Assembly (NCBI GenBank): GCA_025998575.1
Contig: BNWD01000010.1
Span: 1 to 18,515, forward strand
Origin: Alphaproteobacteria bacterium
GTDB lineage: Bacteria > Pseudomonadota > Alphaproteobacteria > RUG11792
Length of the DNA: 18,515 nucleotides
Reading direction: 5' to 3'
Part shown: piece after piece, positions 9,533-18,172 of the stretch
Layout of the letters: each line of letters begins with the position of its first letter
Position numbering within the stretch: the first letter of the stretch is position 1
The notes under the pieces: generated by a model
What the model was told of the DNA's origin: nothing
Seen by the model: the letters and a program-made list of their open reading frames with translations, nothing else
The model's database searches: none
Made by a program: the position numbers and the translations under genes

Positions 9533-12500
9533 TTATACCGCTTCTTTTTTCACGTTTTCGAATGAGATGTTGAGGGCGAGAGAACGAAGCTCTTTTACTA
9601 ATACGTTGAACGATTCAGGAATATTCGGGCAGACTTCGTTTTCTCCTCGAACGATCGACTCATAGACTTTTGTTCTTCCTTCTACATCGTCTGATTTGAT
9701 CGTCAACATTTCCCGCAAAATGTGCGCAGCACCATATCCCTGAAGAGCCCAGACTTCCATTTCCCCAAATCTCTGACCACCAAATTGAGCCTTTCCTCCA
9801 AGGGGCTGTTGAGTGATAAGGCTATATGGGCCAACGGATCGCGCATGGATCTTATCGTCAACGAGATGATGAAGTTTCAGAATATATTTATAGCCAACAG
9901 TCACTTTTCGATCAAATGGCAGGCCTGTTCGACCATCATATAGCGTCACCTGCCCTGATTTATGAAGTCCAGCTTTTTCGAGGAAAGCCTCTATATCCTC
10001 GAGTTTCGCACCATCAAAGACAGGACTTTTGACAGGGATACCTCGAGAAAGATTTTGCGCCAATTCAAGAAATTCGTCATTATTTAACTTGCGAATGTCG
10101 TCTTTATCCTTTTCGTCCGAATAAATATCGATAACTTTTTCTCTCAAATCCTCGATCAATTTTTCCTGTTTTCTATACGCGTCAAGTTCACGTTGAATCT
10201 GCATCCCAAATTTATGAGCAGCAGCGCCAAGGTGCGTCTCCAAAATTTGTCCAACGTTCATTCTAGAAGGCAACCCCAAAGGATTCAATATTATATCGAC
10301 AGGAGTTCCATCTTCGAGAAATGGCATGTCTTCGATAGGCAAAATGCGAGACACAACGCCTTTGTTTCCATGGCGACCAGCCATTTTATCACCAGGCTGT
10401 ATCTTGCGTTTGTTCGCAACATACACTTTAACTACCTTCAAAACGCCAGCCGGCAAATCGTCTCCCTTGCTCAATTTATAGACGCTGTCCTCGAATGTTT
10501 TGTTTATTTTAGCGATTTTATCATCAAACTGCTTGACCAATTTGCTGATTGTTTTCTGTTTTTTCGCGTTATCAATAACTATGTTTCTTATTTGATAAAA
10601 TGTGACTTTCGAGAGCATTTCAAGTTCCAGAACGGTATTTTCAGCTGCAAAATGCAAACCAGAAAGGTGGTTTTCGTTTTTAACAAGTTCACAAATATGC
10701 TTGCAATACGTCTGCTCCAGAATCTTTCGTTCGGCATCCCTAGTCTTCGCAAACTCTTCAATGGCATTCCGCTCAATTGAAATCGCTCTCTCGTCCTTCT
10801 CAACCCCGCGACGCATAAGAATTCTAACTTCAACAACTGTTCCGGAAATGCCAGGCGGCACCCGAAACGAGCTATCCTTAACGTCAGTAGACTTCTCACC
10901 GAAAACAGCTTTCAATAATTTTTCCTCAGGAGTCATTGGAGTTTCACCTTTTGGAGTAACTTTGCCGACCAAAATGTCTCCAGGTTTCACTTGAGCGCCA
11001 ATATAGATTATGCCAGACTCATCGAGATTTCTCAAAGAATCGTCAGCCATATTTGGAATATCTCTCGTTATCTCCTCGTTCCCAAGCTTAGTGTCTCTCG
11101 CCGTAATTTCAAAGCTTTCAATATGAATCGATGTTAAAATATCCTCTCGAACGACCTTCTCAGACAAAACAATCGAATCTTCAAAAGAGTTCCCGTTCCA
11201 AGACATGAACGCGACCTGAAGGTTTGTGCCCAAAGCCAACTCGCCATTATCAGTCGATGGGCCGTCAGCTATTATGTCTCCAGAAGTGACGATGTCTCCA
11301 GTTTTGACGACAGGCTTCTGGTTGATGCAAGTCCCCATATTCGAGCATTGGAATTTTGAAAGATTATAGACGTCAGCGCCCTCCTCTCCTTCCTGAGTCA
11401 CGCGGATAACTATCATCTTAGCGTCCACATAATCGATTATCCCGCCTCGTTTAGCAACAACTGAAGAGCCAGAATCCTTCGCAATGATAGCTTCCATGCC
11501 AGTTCCAACCAAAGGTGCATCCGTCCTGATTAACGGGACAGCTTGGCGTTGCATGTTAGAGCCCATAAGGCCTCGCCCAGCGTCGTCGTTCTCCAAGAAA
11601 GGAATAAGAGCGGCAGCCACGGAAACAACCTGCTTCGGCGAAACGTCAGTGAATGAAATTTCTGATCTAGGTCTCAAACTGACGTCACCAGATTTCCTGC
11701 ATATAACGAAGTCATCATTTATATGACCCTCACTATCGACATCAACTCCGGCTTGCGCGATAACATATTTGCCCTCTTCTGCAGCAGTCAAATAGATGAT
11801 TTCATCAGTCACGCATCCGTCAATGACCTTTCTGTATGGAGCCTCGATGAATCCGTATTTGTTTATTTTTGCATAAGAAGCCAAAGAATTGATCAAGCCA
11901 ATATTCTGCCCTTCAGGTGTTTCAATTGGGCAAAGCCTGGAATAGTGTGTTGGGTGAACATCTCGAACTTCGAATCCAGCCCTATCACGAGACAAACCGC
12001 CCTGACCTAGCGCAGACAAACGGCGCTTGTGAGTGACTTCTGAAAGCGGATTCGTTTGATCCATGAATTGCGCCAATTGAGAAGAAACGAAGAAATCTTT
12101 AATTGCGGCAACTATTGGTTTCGTGTTTAGCAAATCGCTCGGAATCAACGTGTCCACTTCGGCAGCGGCTATTTTTTCTCGAATCTGCCTTTCAACCCTG
12201 AACATGCCAAGTCGGCATTGATTTTCAATCAACTCCCCAACGGAACGAATTCTCCTGTTGCCAAGATTATCGATGTCGTCTATTTCTCCTTTTCCATCCT
12301 TGACATCGAAAAGCAATTTGACTATGCCGATTAAATCTTTTTTCTGCAAAATCCTCACATCATCAGGTGTGTCTAAAGACAATCTGTCGTTCAATTTGGC
12401 TCTTCCAACGGCAGATAAGTCATATTTATCAGAATCGAAAATCATTGAATGTAAAAGCGATTCACCACCAGAAATAGTGGCCGGTTCACCAGGCACAAGC

Positions 12501-13702
12501 GAACGGAACAACTCCATGAGCGCCTCGTCTCTGTTCAAACATTTCGATTTGGAGAACGTCGTCAATATATGGCTGGACGAATTTTTCGAATTAATCAAAA
12601 GAACAGAAATATTCTTCAAATTCAATTCCTTAATTTTACTCACTGATTCCTCTGTGATTTCTTCGCCAGCTTCAAGATATATTTCCCCAGTCTCTTCGTT
12701 TATATAATCATGAGCTATGAAATTTCCGAGCAAATCTTCTTCGCCAACCAACAAAGATTTCAGCCCATCTTCCACCAACTGATTCAGAATCCTAGGAGTC
12801 ATCTTAGTTCCAGCTTGAACAACAACGTCCATAGATTCTGAATTGATTAAATCAGAGGATAAAACTTTTCCTCTGAAATTTTCCTTGACAAAACCAACGG
12901 ACCAGCCGTTTTTAACTTTTTTATATTCAACGGAACCAATGAATGCATTCAGAATTTCTTCTTTCGACATGCCGGTTTTGCAATTCCCAGGAAGTTCTTC
13001 TCCAACTTTCAATTTCTTCTTATATTCTTCTGTCTCCTTGCTTTCAAGGCACATAAAGAAAGTTGTAGCCAAAACTTTTCTCCGCCGATCAACCCTAACG
13101 TATAGAACATCCCTGTGATCAAATTCAAAATCTATCCATGAACCGCGATATGGAATAATCCTCGCAACAAAAAGATATTTTCCTGAAGAATGCGTTTTTC
13201 CTCGATCGTGATCAATGAAAACTCCAGGACTCCTATGCATTTGCGAAACTACAACACGTTCGATCCCATTTATGATGAATGTCCCTCTCTCAGTCATCAA
13301 AGGAAATTCACCTATATAAACCTCTTGCTCTTTTATGTCCTTTACAGCCCGCGCGCCTGTGTCTGTGTTTATCTCCCAAATGACTAGCCGAAAAATACCG
13401 CGCAATGCCGAAGAATATGTTCCTCCTCGTTGCCTGCATTCTGTTTCTGTGTATTTCGGTTCATCGCAAAAATACCCACAAAACTCTAACTGAGCGCGCC
13501 CTGTGTTATCCTTGATTGGGAAGAACGAATTGAAAACAGTGCATAATCCGGATGCCTCAGGTTTGTCAGCTCTAGCTTCCTTCGGCAAAAACGCATCAAA
13601 AGAACTTTTTTGCAGAGATATCAAATCTGGAATTTGAGTTTTCTCTTGTATCCTCCCAAACGACATACGGAAACGTTTGCGTCCTGTGTAAGATCTGTCC
13701 AT
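9533..13702 (-). CDS. rpoB: DNA-directed RNA polymerase subunit beta
   Basis: A complete beta subunit of 1389 residues, close to the usual alphaproteobacterial length. The N-terminus has IPDLISLQKSSFDAFL. The rifampicin-binding cluster is at 540-566: Gln545, Asp548, Ser554, His558, Arg561, Ser563 and Leu565 all match sensitive wild type (offset +32 from E. coli). The conserved blocks THYSRLCPIETPEGQNIGL, KMAGRHGNKGVVSRILP and the C-terminal GGKAQFGGQRFGEMEVWAL are intact. AGAAGG lies six bases before ATG. It follows rplL after 74 bases that hold an attenuator-like hairpin. Downstream, instead of rpoC, there is a partial copy of its own 3' end. Small differences from E. coli in the rifampicin region are Ala544, Leu562 and Gln567. 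Confidence 0.98.
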   Translation of the reverse strand: MDRSYTGRKRFRMSFGRIQEKTQIPDLISLQKSSFDAFLPKEARADKPEASGLCTVFNSFFPIKDNTGRAQLEFCGYFCDEPKYTETECRQRGGTYSSALRGIFRLVIWEINTDTGARAVKDIKEQEVYIGEFPLMTERGTFIINGIERVVVSQMHRSPGVFIDHDRGKTHSSGKYLFVARIIPYRGSWIDFEFDHRDVLYVRVDRRRKVLATTFFMCLESKETEEYKKKLKVGEELPGNCKTGMSKEEILNAFIGSVEYKKVKNGWSVGFVKENFRGKVLSSDLINSESMDVVVQAGTKMTPRILNQLVEDGLKSLLVGEEDLLGNFIAHDYINEETGEIYLEAGEEITEESVSKIKELNLKNISVLLINSKNSSSHILTTFSKSKCLNRDEALMELFRSLVPGEPATISGGESLLHSMIFDSDKYDLSAVGRAKLNDRLSLDTPDDVRILQKKDLIGIVKLLFDVKDGKGEIDDIDNLGNRRIRSVGELIENQCRLGMFRVERQIREKIAAAEVDTLIPSDLLNTKPIVAAIKDFFVSSQLAQFMDQTNPLSEVTHKRRLSALGQGGLSRDRAGFEVRDVHPTHYSRLCPIETPEGQNIGLINSLASYAKINKYGFIEAPYRKVIDGCVTDEIIYLTAAEEGKYVIAQAGVDVDSEGHINDDFVICRKSGDVSLRPRSEISFTDVSPKQVVSVAAALIPFLENDDAGRGLMGSNMQRQAVPLIRTDAPLVGTGMEAIIAKDSGSSVVAKRGGIIDYVDAKMIVIRVTQEGEEGADVYNLSKFQCSNMGTCINQKPVVKTGDIVTSGDIIADGPSTDNGELALGTNLQVAFMSWNGNSFEDSIVLSEKVVREDILTSIHIESFEITARDTKLGNEEITRDIPNMADDSLRNLDESGIIYIGAQVKPGDILVGKVTPKGETPMTPEEKLLKAVFGEKSTDVKDSSFRVPPGISGTVVEVRILMRRGVEKDERAISIERNAIEEFAKTRDAERKILEQTYCKHICELVKNENHLSGLHFAAENTVLELEMLSKVTFYQIRNIVIDNAKKQKTISKLVKQFDDKIAKINKTFEDSVYKLSKGDDLPAGVLKVVKVYVANKRKIQPGDKMAGRHGNKGVVSRILPIEDMPFLEDGTPVDIILNPLGLPSRMNVGQILETHLGAAAHKFGMQIQRELDAYRKQEKLIEDLREKVIDIYSDEKDKDDIRKLNNDEFLELAQNLSRGIPVKSPVFDGAKLEDIEAFLEKAGLHKSGQVTLYDGRTGLPFDRKVTVGYKYILKLHHLVDDKIHARSVGPYSLITQQPLGGKAQFGGQRFGEMEVWALQGYGAAHILREMLTIKSDDVEGRTKVYESIVRGENEVCPNIPESFNVLVKELRSLALNISFENVKKEAV

Positions 13703-13739
13703 AAAAAACCTTCTAAAAAATCATTGAACAAAAGCAAAA

Positions 13740-13761
13740 GAGCAGACTTTTCAGCCTGCTC
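13740..13761 (-). terminator. rplL-rpoB intergenic attenuator-like hairpin
   Basis: On the minus strand GAGCAGGCT pairs with AGTCTGCTC (nine pairs, one G-U) around a GAAA tetraloop, followed by TTTTGCTTTTG. The hairpin begins 15 bases after the rplL stop. Its position matches the known E. coli rplL-rpoB attenuator and processing region, which sets polymerase subunits lower than L7/L12. The fold is seen; partial termination is inference. Confidence 0.75.
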
Positions 13762-13776
13762 CTATATATCTCATAA

Positions 13777-14142
13777 CTACTTGACAGTCACTTTTGCCCC
13801 AGCAGCTTCCAGTTGTTTTTTTATCTTCTCAGCTTCGTCCTTAGAAACGCCAGACTTTATCACTTTCGGAGTGGATTCAACCAAATCCTTCGCTTCTTTC
13901 AAACCAAGCTCTGGCAGAACAACACGAATTTCTTTGATGACAGCAATCTTATTCGCACCGCAATCAGTCAACTCAACGTCAAATTCTGTCTTCTCTTCTG
14001 CAACAGGAGCTGCAGCCGCGGGCCCTGCAGCAACGGCAACAGCACTCACACCCCACTTCTCTTCCAACATTTTTGAAAGCTCAGCAGCCTCTATTATTGT
14101 CAACCCAGACAATTCTTCAACTATTTTCACTAAATCAGCCAT
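13777..14142 (-). CDS. rplL: 50S ribosomal protein L7/L12
   Basis: A 121-residue stalk protein of normal length. The N-terminal dimerisation part (about 1-32) has [17 protein letters not shown]. An Ala/Pro-rich hinge (38-49) comes next. The C-terminal domain (about 53-121) has the factor-contacting stretch [20 protein letters not shown] and ends ISRC-free in [14 protein letters not shown]. It recruits and stimulates translation GTPases as multiple dimers on L10. AAGGAG lies five bases before ATG. It sits 37 bases after rplJ and is probably co-translated with it. Confidence 0.97.
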   Translation of the reverse strand: MADLVKIVEELSGLTIIEAAELSKMLEEKWGVSAVAVAAGPAAAAPVAEEKTEFDVELTDCGANKIAVIKEIRVVLPELGLKEAKDLVESTPKVIKSGVSKDEAEKIKKQLEAAGAKVTVK

Positions 14143-14179
14143 TTTTTTCTCCTTCTATAATTCAAAAAACAATTTTTTG

Positions 14180-14683
14180 TTAGCTTTTTGCGCCAATAAC
14201 TCTAGCAACTCGTGCAGCCGGTTCACATATTGTTCGAACAATTTTCGAAGCAACGCTCGTGAGCAAGCCAACAATTGTCGCCCTCAACTCATCAACAGAA
14301 GGGAGAGAGGAAAGCTCCATAATTGTCTCTTTCGAAATCTCCTTCCCATCCATGACGCCGCCAAGGATAGACAATTGCTCATTCGCTTTCGCGAAATCAG
14401 CCAACGCTTTTGCCATGCCAACTGGATTGTTCGAATAAGCAAGAGCCGTCGGCCCTTCCAAATATTCAGTCAATCCGTTCAAATGTGAGTCTTTTATAGC
14501 GATACGAGCCAGTGTATTCTTGAGAACTTTGAATTTTGCATCCGCGTCATGCATGTTTCTGCGCAGTTTCGTTATATCCTCAACAGTTATCCCAAAAGAC
14601 CGATTAACGGCAACAACTATCGAAGAATTTTGCAACTCCTCTTTGACATGCGACACGAAAGCTTCTTTTTCCTGCCTTTTCAT
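14180..14683 (-). CDS. rplJ: 50S ribosomal protein L10
   Basis: A 167-residue L10, the base of the L7/L12 stalk and the usual autoregulator of rplJL. The start MKRQEKEAFV at 14683 is chosen because AAGGAG lies seven bases upstream and the family starts here; a longer frame to 14713 has no such support. Visible L10 blocks include VKNTLARIAI-like VLKNTLARIAI, EGPTALAYS and the C-terminal helix with KALADFAKANEQLS and LRATIVGLL that binds L7/L12 dimers. Its ribosome binding site can pair with an upstream CTCCTT, as described for the leader. Confidence 0.96.
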   Translation of the reverse strand: MKRQEKEAFVSHVKEELQNSSIVVAVNRSFGITVEDITKLRRNMHDADAKFKVLKNTLARIAIKDSHLNGLTEYLEGPTALAYSNNPVGMAKALADFAKANEQLSILGGVMDGKEISKETIMELSSLPSVDELRATIVGLLTSVASKIVRTICEPAARVARVIGAKS

Positions 14684-14888
14684 GCTCAATCTCCTTATCA
14701 CATCTTCAACCACAGAAGGAGTAAAAATACCACTTCTGTCTATTGTAGGCGTCCTTTCCTGAACTTTTTACTCCTTCGCATCTCCCTATGCAAGAAACCT
14801 ACAGTCTTCGACAATGCCAAACTTACGCTCGGCATTATTTTCGCGAACTAAACCATCAAAATTCAACCCGCAAAACTTTCAAATCTCT
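14684..14888 (-). promoter_or_regulatory. rplJ (L10) autoregulatory leader with two competing folds
   Basis: The 205-base rplA-rplJ gap has strong pairing on the minus strand. GAAGGAGTAAAAA (complement of 14765-14777) pairs perfectly over 13 bases with TTTTTACTCCTTC (complement of 14715-14727). The CTCCTT inside the second arm can instead pair with the rplJ ribosome binding site AAGGAG (complement of 14691-14696). A shorter hairpin ACAGAAG/CTTCTGT (14712-14718 with 14733-14739) also competes. A hairpin AATGCC/GGCATT stands further upstream (about 14814-14837). This fits L10-L7/L12 feedback control, where the bound complex favours hiding the ribosome binding site. The pairings are seen; the mechanism is inferred from the family. 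Confidence 0.65.
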
Positions 14889-15572
14889 TCACTCAACAAC
14901 AAAAGCCAAACCAACACCCATAGTAGAGCTCAATGTCATTTTTTTCAGATAAGCACCTTTAATCGTAACAGGTTTCGCCTTCAAAACCGCATCAATTAAC
15001 ACTTTTGCATTATCAGCGATCTTAGCTTCTGAAAAACTAGCCTTACCAATTCCGGCATGGATAATGCCGTTCTTTTCAGCTCTAAACTCAATCTGACCGC
15101 TCTTAATGTTCTTAATAGCAGTTGCAACATCACTTGTCACAGTCCCGAGTTTAGGATTAGGCATTAATCCTTTAGGGCCCAATATCTTGCCAACCTTCCC
15201 AACATGAGCCATCATATCAGGCGTGGCCACGCACCGATCAAACTGAATATCACCATTCAGAATTCGCTCAACCAAGTCTTCAGCACCAACAATGTCAGCC
15301 CCCGCACTCTTCGCTTCGTCAGCTTTTTGGTTTTTCGCAAAAACAGCAATTCGATACGTCTTGCCAGTTCCATGTGGAAGATTAACGACGCTTCTTATGT
15401 TTTGATCAGCCTTAGTAGTGTCAACTCCCAACATCATGCACAACTCAATAGTTTCATCAAATTTCGCAGTTGCGTTCTTCTTGACAATAGAAACAGCTTC
15501 GCTCAAAGCATACACTTTCTCGAAATCCAAACCTTTTCTGATATTTTTTAATCTCTTACCAAAACGCGCCAT
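14889..15572 (-). CDS. rplA: 50S ribosomal protein L1
   Basis: A 227-residue L1, near the normal 229-232. It carries [24 protein letters not shown], the block [20 protein letters not shown] and the C-terminal [15 protein letters not shown]1 forms the mobile stalk that guides tRNA release from the E site and represses its own operon in many bacteria. GGAGGG lies seven bases before ATG and overlaps the last codons and stop of rplK, so the two genes are tightly coupled. Confidence 0.97.
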   Translation of the reverse strand: MARFGKRLKNIRKGLDFEKVYALSEAVSIVKKNATAKFDETIELCMMLGVDTTKADQNIRSVVNLPHGTGKTYRIAVFAKNQKADEAKSAGADIVGAEDLVERILNGDIQFDRCVATPDMMAHVGKVGKILGPKGLMPNPKLGTVTSDVATAIKNIKSGQIEFRAEKNGIIHAGIGKASFSEAKIADNAKVLIDAVLKAKPVTIKGAYLKKMTLSSTMGVGLAFVVE

Positions 15573-15575
15573 GTT

Positions 15576-16010
15576 CTAACCCTCCACAACAGAAACGCCC
15601 ATCGAACGAGCAGAACCAACGATCATCTCAGAGGCAGTTTCAACACTGTTTGCATTCATATCCTGCATCTTCTGCTTCGCGATATCATAAATTTGTTCCA
15701 TAGTTATCTTCCCAACAGAAGCTGAAATACCAGTCTTTTGTGAACCGCTTGTTATTCCTGCGGCCTTCTTTATATAATACGACACAGGAGGGCACTTCAT
15801 TATAAAAGTGTAGCTCTTATCGGCATACGCCGTTATCACGACAGGGATTGGCATGCCAGGTTCCATATCCTGCGTTCTAGAATTAAACGCCTTGCAAAAA
15901 TCCATGATATTCAAGCCTTTCTGTGCTAAGGCAGGCCCAATCGGAGGAGAGGGATTAGCCTTTCCAGCAGGAATCTGCAATTTTATATACCCAATAATTT
16001 TCTTTGCCAT
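15576..16010 (-). CDS. rplK: 50S ribosomal protein L11
   Basis: A 144-residue L11. The N-terminal domain has [20 protein letters not shown], which includes the proline-rich segment bound by thiopeptides and EF-G. The C-terminal domain has TSGSQKTG and ends MGVSVVEG, the rRNA-binding part. The ATG at 16010 is preferred to the TTG two codons earlier because GGAG lies eight bases upstream and the family starts MAKK. It ends three bases before rplA. Confidence 0.97.
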   Translation of the reverse strand: MAKKIIGYIKLQIPAGKANPSPPIGPALAQKGLNIMDFCKAFNSRTQDMEPGMPIPVVITAYADKSYTFIMKCPPVSYYIKKAAGITSGSQKTGISASVGKITMEQIYDIAKQKMQDMNANSVETASEMIVGSARSMGVSVVEG

Positions 16011-16030
16011 TTTCAATTCTCCAATTCAAT

Positions 16031-16074
16031 TTCTCGTGGTGCAACGCGTAAAACGGCTCAATCTCCCACAAGAA
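16031..16074 (-). promoter_or_regulatory. nusG-rplK leader hairpin, candidate L1 operator
   Basis: The 69-base gap upstream of rplK folds on the minus strand into a nine-pair stem, TTCTTGTGG with CCACGAGAA (one G-U). The loop starts GAGATTGAGCC. The pieces GTGGGAG and ATTGAGCC recall, from memory, the L1-binding stalk of 23S rRNA, and L1 represses rplK-rplA at this place in E. coli. The stem is seen; L1 binding is inference. Confidence 0.5.
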
Positions 16075-16079
16075 CAACC

Positions 16080-16616
16080 TCACACTCTCTCGACTTGAAC
16101 ATAATCAAGAGCGACAGGAGTCGCTCTACCGAATATAACAATCGAGACCTTCAATTTTTGCTTGTCTTCCTCAATCTCCTCAACATAACCAGAAAACGAA
16201 GAAAAAGGCCCGTCAATAACTTTGACTTGATCACCGACCTCGAAGACAAATGTGCTTTTCGGTTTATCTTTCGAGTCCCTAACCTGCTTCATTATTTTTT
16301 CAACATCCTGCTCGCTGATCGGAGTCGGTTTATTTTTTGCGCCCAAAATGCCAGAAACCCGAGGAACACTTCGAATCAAATGCCATAAATCGTCAGTCAA
16401 ATCCATCTTTATCAAAACATACCCAGGAAAGCATTTTTTATCTACATTTACTCTCTCGCCAGATTTTATTTCAACGACCTCCTCAGCAGGGATAACGATT
16501 TCAAACAGCTTGTCATCAAGTCCTTTGCTTTCCGCCTTTTCTCTTATCAGCTTCGCAACTCTGTCTTCAGAACCAGAATAAACATGAACAACGTACCACC
16601 TGGGCTTCATTTCCAT
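16080..16616 (-). CDS. nusG: transcription termination/antitermination factor NusG
   Basis: A 178-residue NusG. The NGN domain (about 1-115) has RWYVVHVYSGSE, the CFPGYVLIKMDL block and VPRVSGILG. The C-terminal KOW domain has GDQVKVIDGPFSSFSGYVEE. It binds RNA polymerase across the clamp, suppresses pausing, and links to Rho or ribosomal protein S10. ATG at 16616 lies two bases after the secE stop with AGGG eight bases upstream; the internal ATG two codons on is less well spaced. Confidence 0.97.
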   Translation of the reverse strand: MEMKPRWYVVHVYSGSEDRVAKLIREKAESKGLDDKLFEIVIPAEEVVEIKSGERVNVDKKCFPGYVLIKMDLTDDLWHLIRSVPRVSGILGAKNKPTPISEQDVEKIMKQVRDSKDKPKSTFVFEVGDQVKVIDGPFSSFSGYVEEIEEDKQKLKVSIVIFGRATPVALDYVQVERV

Positions 16617-16618
16617 AA

Positions 16619-16822
16619 CTATCGCCCTATTACAAAATGAATCAACTTATACACTATCACATCAACAACATTAAAAAAAATTGCAAAAACAATAGCAAGC
16701 ACAAAAACTATAACAGTAGTAACAACAACCTCCTTCCGAGATGGCCAAGACACTTTATTCGCCTCTTGCCTCACATCTCCCAAAAAGGAGAAGAGTTTAC
16801 TAATTGCCGATCCAGATTCCAT
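16619..16822 (-). CDS. secE: Sec translocase subunit SecE
   Basis: A 67-residue single-span SecE of the short alphaproteobacterial type. The amphipathic helix EANKVSWPSRKEV (about residues 20-32) precedes one membrane segment (about 34-60, TTVIVFVLAIVFAIFF). It clamps SecY in the inner-membrane SecYEG channel. ATG at 16822 is chosen because GAGGA lies six bases upstream; the TTG two codons earlier overlaps that site. It follows tRNA-Trp by 38 bases, a typical order. Confidence 0.95.
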   Translation of the reverse strand: MESGSAISKLFSFLGDVRQEANKVSWPSRKEVVVTTVIVFVLAIVFAIFFNVVDVIVYKLIHFVIGR

Positions 16823-16860
16823 TCCCAATCCTCAAAACTGAAAGCGCACACCAAACATAA

Positions 16861-16936
16861 TGGCAGGAGCGGAGGGACTCGAACCCACAACCGCTGGTTT
16901 TGGAGACCAGAACTCTACCAGTTGAGCTACACTCCT
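16861..16936 (-). tRNA. trnW: tRNA-Trp (anticodon CCA)
   Basis: The minus strand folds as a full cloverleaf: acceptor AGGAGTG/CGCTCCT with one G-U pair, D-arm GCTCAACTGGTAGAGT, anticodon stem CTGGT/ACCAG around CTCCAAA (anticodon CCA), and T-arm GTGGGTTCGAGTCCC. The 3' CCA is encoded. Its place just before secE is conserved in many proteobacteria, and it is probably cut out of the operon transcript. Confidence 0.97.
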
Positions 16937-16952
16937 AAAGATACCATTATCT

Positions 16953-16958
16953 ATTATA
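16953..16958 (-). promoter_or_regulatory. possible -10 box for the tRNA-Trp/secE operon
   Basis: A perfect TATAAT on the minus strand ends 17 bases before the tRNA 5' end, which would give a leader of about ten bases. The -35 region (GCAATA, spacer 17) is poor. Its placement, not its -35, is the main support. Confidence 0.45.
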
Positions 16959-17269
16959 CAACATAATGCTTACAATATTGCATAAATTTTGGAAAATATG
17001 CTAAAAAAATTATAATCACATTCCTTCCATAAGCTCCCACCTCCACCTTATAACTATGATAACAAAATAAATAAGTATCTGCCAAGTAAAAATTGTTCTC
17101 GTTGACCCCATAAAATGTTCATTGACTGCAAAAAGGCAGCATTTACTTAATATCAATAAACAAATGTCTTGTTTGCACTTTTTAACCAATTGAATAAAGA
17201 TCTCAAAAAAAATGTTACTCCCAAATTATCTAAAATTTTAAGTATTCGTGAGATTCTTAAAAATAATTG
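16959..17269. other. AT-rich divergent intergenic region
   Basis: This lies between the minus-strand tRNA operon and the plus-strand 17346 gene. I see no coding frame. A small hairpin, CTGC/GCAG (17126-17129 with 17136-17139), lies within a larger imperfect AAATG/CATTT pairing; its meaning is unknown. Confidence 0.4.
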
Positions 17270-17298
17270 TTGTGTTTTGTGAAATTATGGGTTATACT
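17270..17298 (+). promoter_or_regulatory. sigma-70 promoter for the 17346 gene
   Basis: TTGTGT (17270-17275), a 17-base spacer and TATACT (17293-17298) form a good housekeeping promoter, 47 bases before the ATG at 17346. It suggests that the frameshifted gene is still transcribed. Confidence 0.6.
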
Positions 17299-17345
17299 AG
17301 CAAAGTAAGGTTGTGTGGTTTTATTATTATGAAAGGGAGTAGGAA

Positions 17346-18123
17346 ATGAAGAAGAATTTTTTAAAGAGTGCTGCGCTGTGTTTGTTGAGCCTTGCGGGTG
17401 GTGGCGTCAAGTGTAGTGAATTTGAAAAGAAAATTAATGAAATAACTAAAAAATAGATTCGATAAGCTTAGAGAATTGGATAGTTATAGTAAAGAATATT
17501 ATTTTGGTCCACTCATGTTTTATAAAGCGGCAGCGAAAGGAAGTAAAATTGGTTGTTATGCGCATGCTAATTCAATTGCCAAAGAAATTTTTTTTAACCC
17601 TCTCTTGAATACAAATTATAAGACAAGTAAACATACATTAGCATATTTCAAAAAAGCTGCTGATAAAGGCTGTTTAAAAGCAATTGCTATATGTTATTGC
17701 GAGCAAGATAAATTTGATGCCAATAACCAGCGTTTATTAAGTGGATATGCGCTGATGGGATTGCCTTTTTTTATTAGATTGGAAAGCAATGTACTAGCTA
17801 AGGAGCATAGTAATATTCATGCCGCATTACATTACGCTATTGTAGGGGACAAAGAATTTGACGAAAATCAACTTAAGTGGAGTAAGAAATTGTCGGTTTA
17901 TATTGATGATATAACTGAGGCAAACACTCCCCCTCACGAAATCACACCATGCGATATGGAGGTGGTAAAATCACTAGATGGCGTATTAATCAGTGAGACC
18001 GTTCGCAACTCTACGTTTGCTCTCTATGGTACGCAAGATGAAAAAGAAGCGGCAATCAAGGAGTCGTGCAAAGTCAATCCTCGCTACAGAATAGTATATA
18101 ACGAATGTTTTCCGCAATCATAA
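17346..18123 (+). pseudogene. secreted Sel1-like protein, frameshifted at a poly-A run
   Basis: AAGGGAG lies six bases before ATG at 17346. The first frame encodes a signal peptide, MKKNFLKSAALCLLSLAGGG then KCSE, and stops after 36 codons at TAG (17454-17456). The rest reads on in another frame from about 17448 to TAA at 18121-18123. The break falls in AAAAAA (17448-17453); one A fewer joins the frames into about 258 residues. Two Sel1/TPR-like units are visible, FYKAAAKGSKIGCYAHANSI and FKKAADKGCLKAIAICYC, the second like RAANKGCLD in the 921-2078 protein. The downstream frame is well preserved, so this may be a recent mutation, transcript slippage at the A-run, or a sequencing error. No function is known; Sel1-type repeats mediate protein binding. 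Confidence 0.7.
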
Positions 18124-18138
18124 CTTATTGTTTACAAC

Positions 18139-18160
18139 CCACGCACCCACCCGTGCGTGG
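18139..18160 (+). terminator. GC-rich hairpin after the 17346 gene
   Basis: A perfect 8-bp stem, CCACGCAC (18139-18146) with GTGCGTGG (18153-18160), encloses CCACCC, 16 bases beyond the stop. It is much more GC-rich than its surroundings. No T-run follows, so it may be a weak terminator, an mRNA 3' stabiliser or a copy of a small repeat. Confidence 0.45.
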
Positions 18161-18172
18161 ACACGCTCACAA

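Noticed and set aside
10193..10780. A 195-codon plus-strand open frame within rpoB
   Set aside because: It lies fully opposite conserved rpoB coding sequence and has no recognisable motif.
9533..13702. Rifampicin-resistant RpoB
   Set aside because: The main resistance positions carry sensitive residues; the nearby changes Ala544, Leu562 and Gln567 are not resistance substitutions that I recognise.
13610..14488. A 292-codon plus-strand open frame opposite rplL and rplJ
   Set aside because: It is antisense to two clear ribosomal protein genes, has low-complexity Ser/Asn/Ala content and no ribosome binding site; a shadow frame.
14684..14713. Longer rplJ start at 14713
   Set aside because: The start at 14683 has AAGGAG seven bases upstream and matches the family N-terminus.
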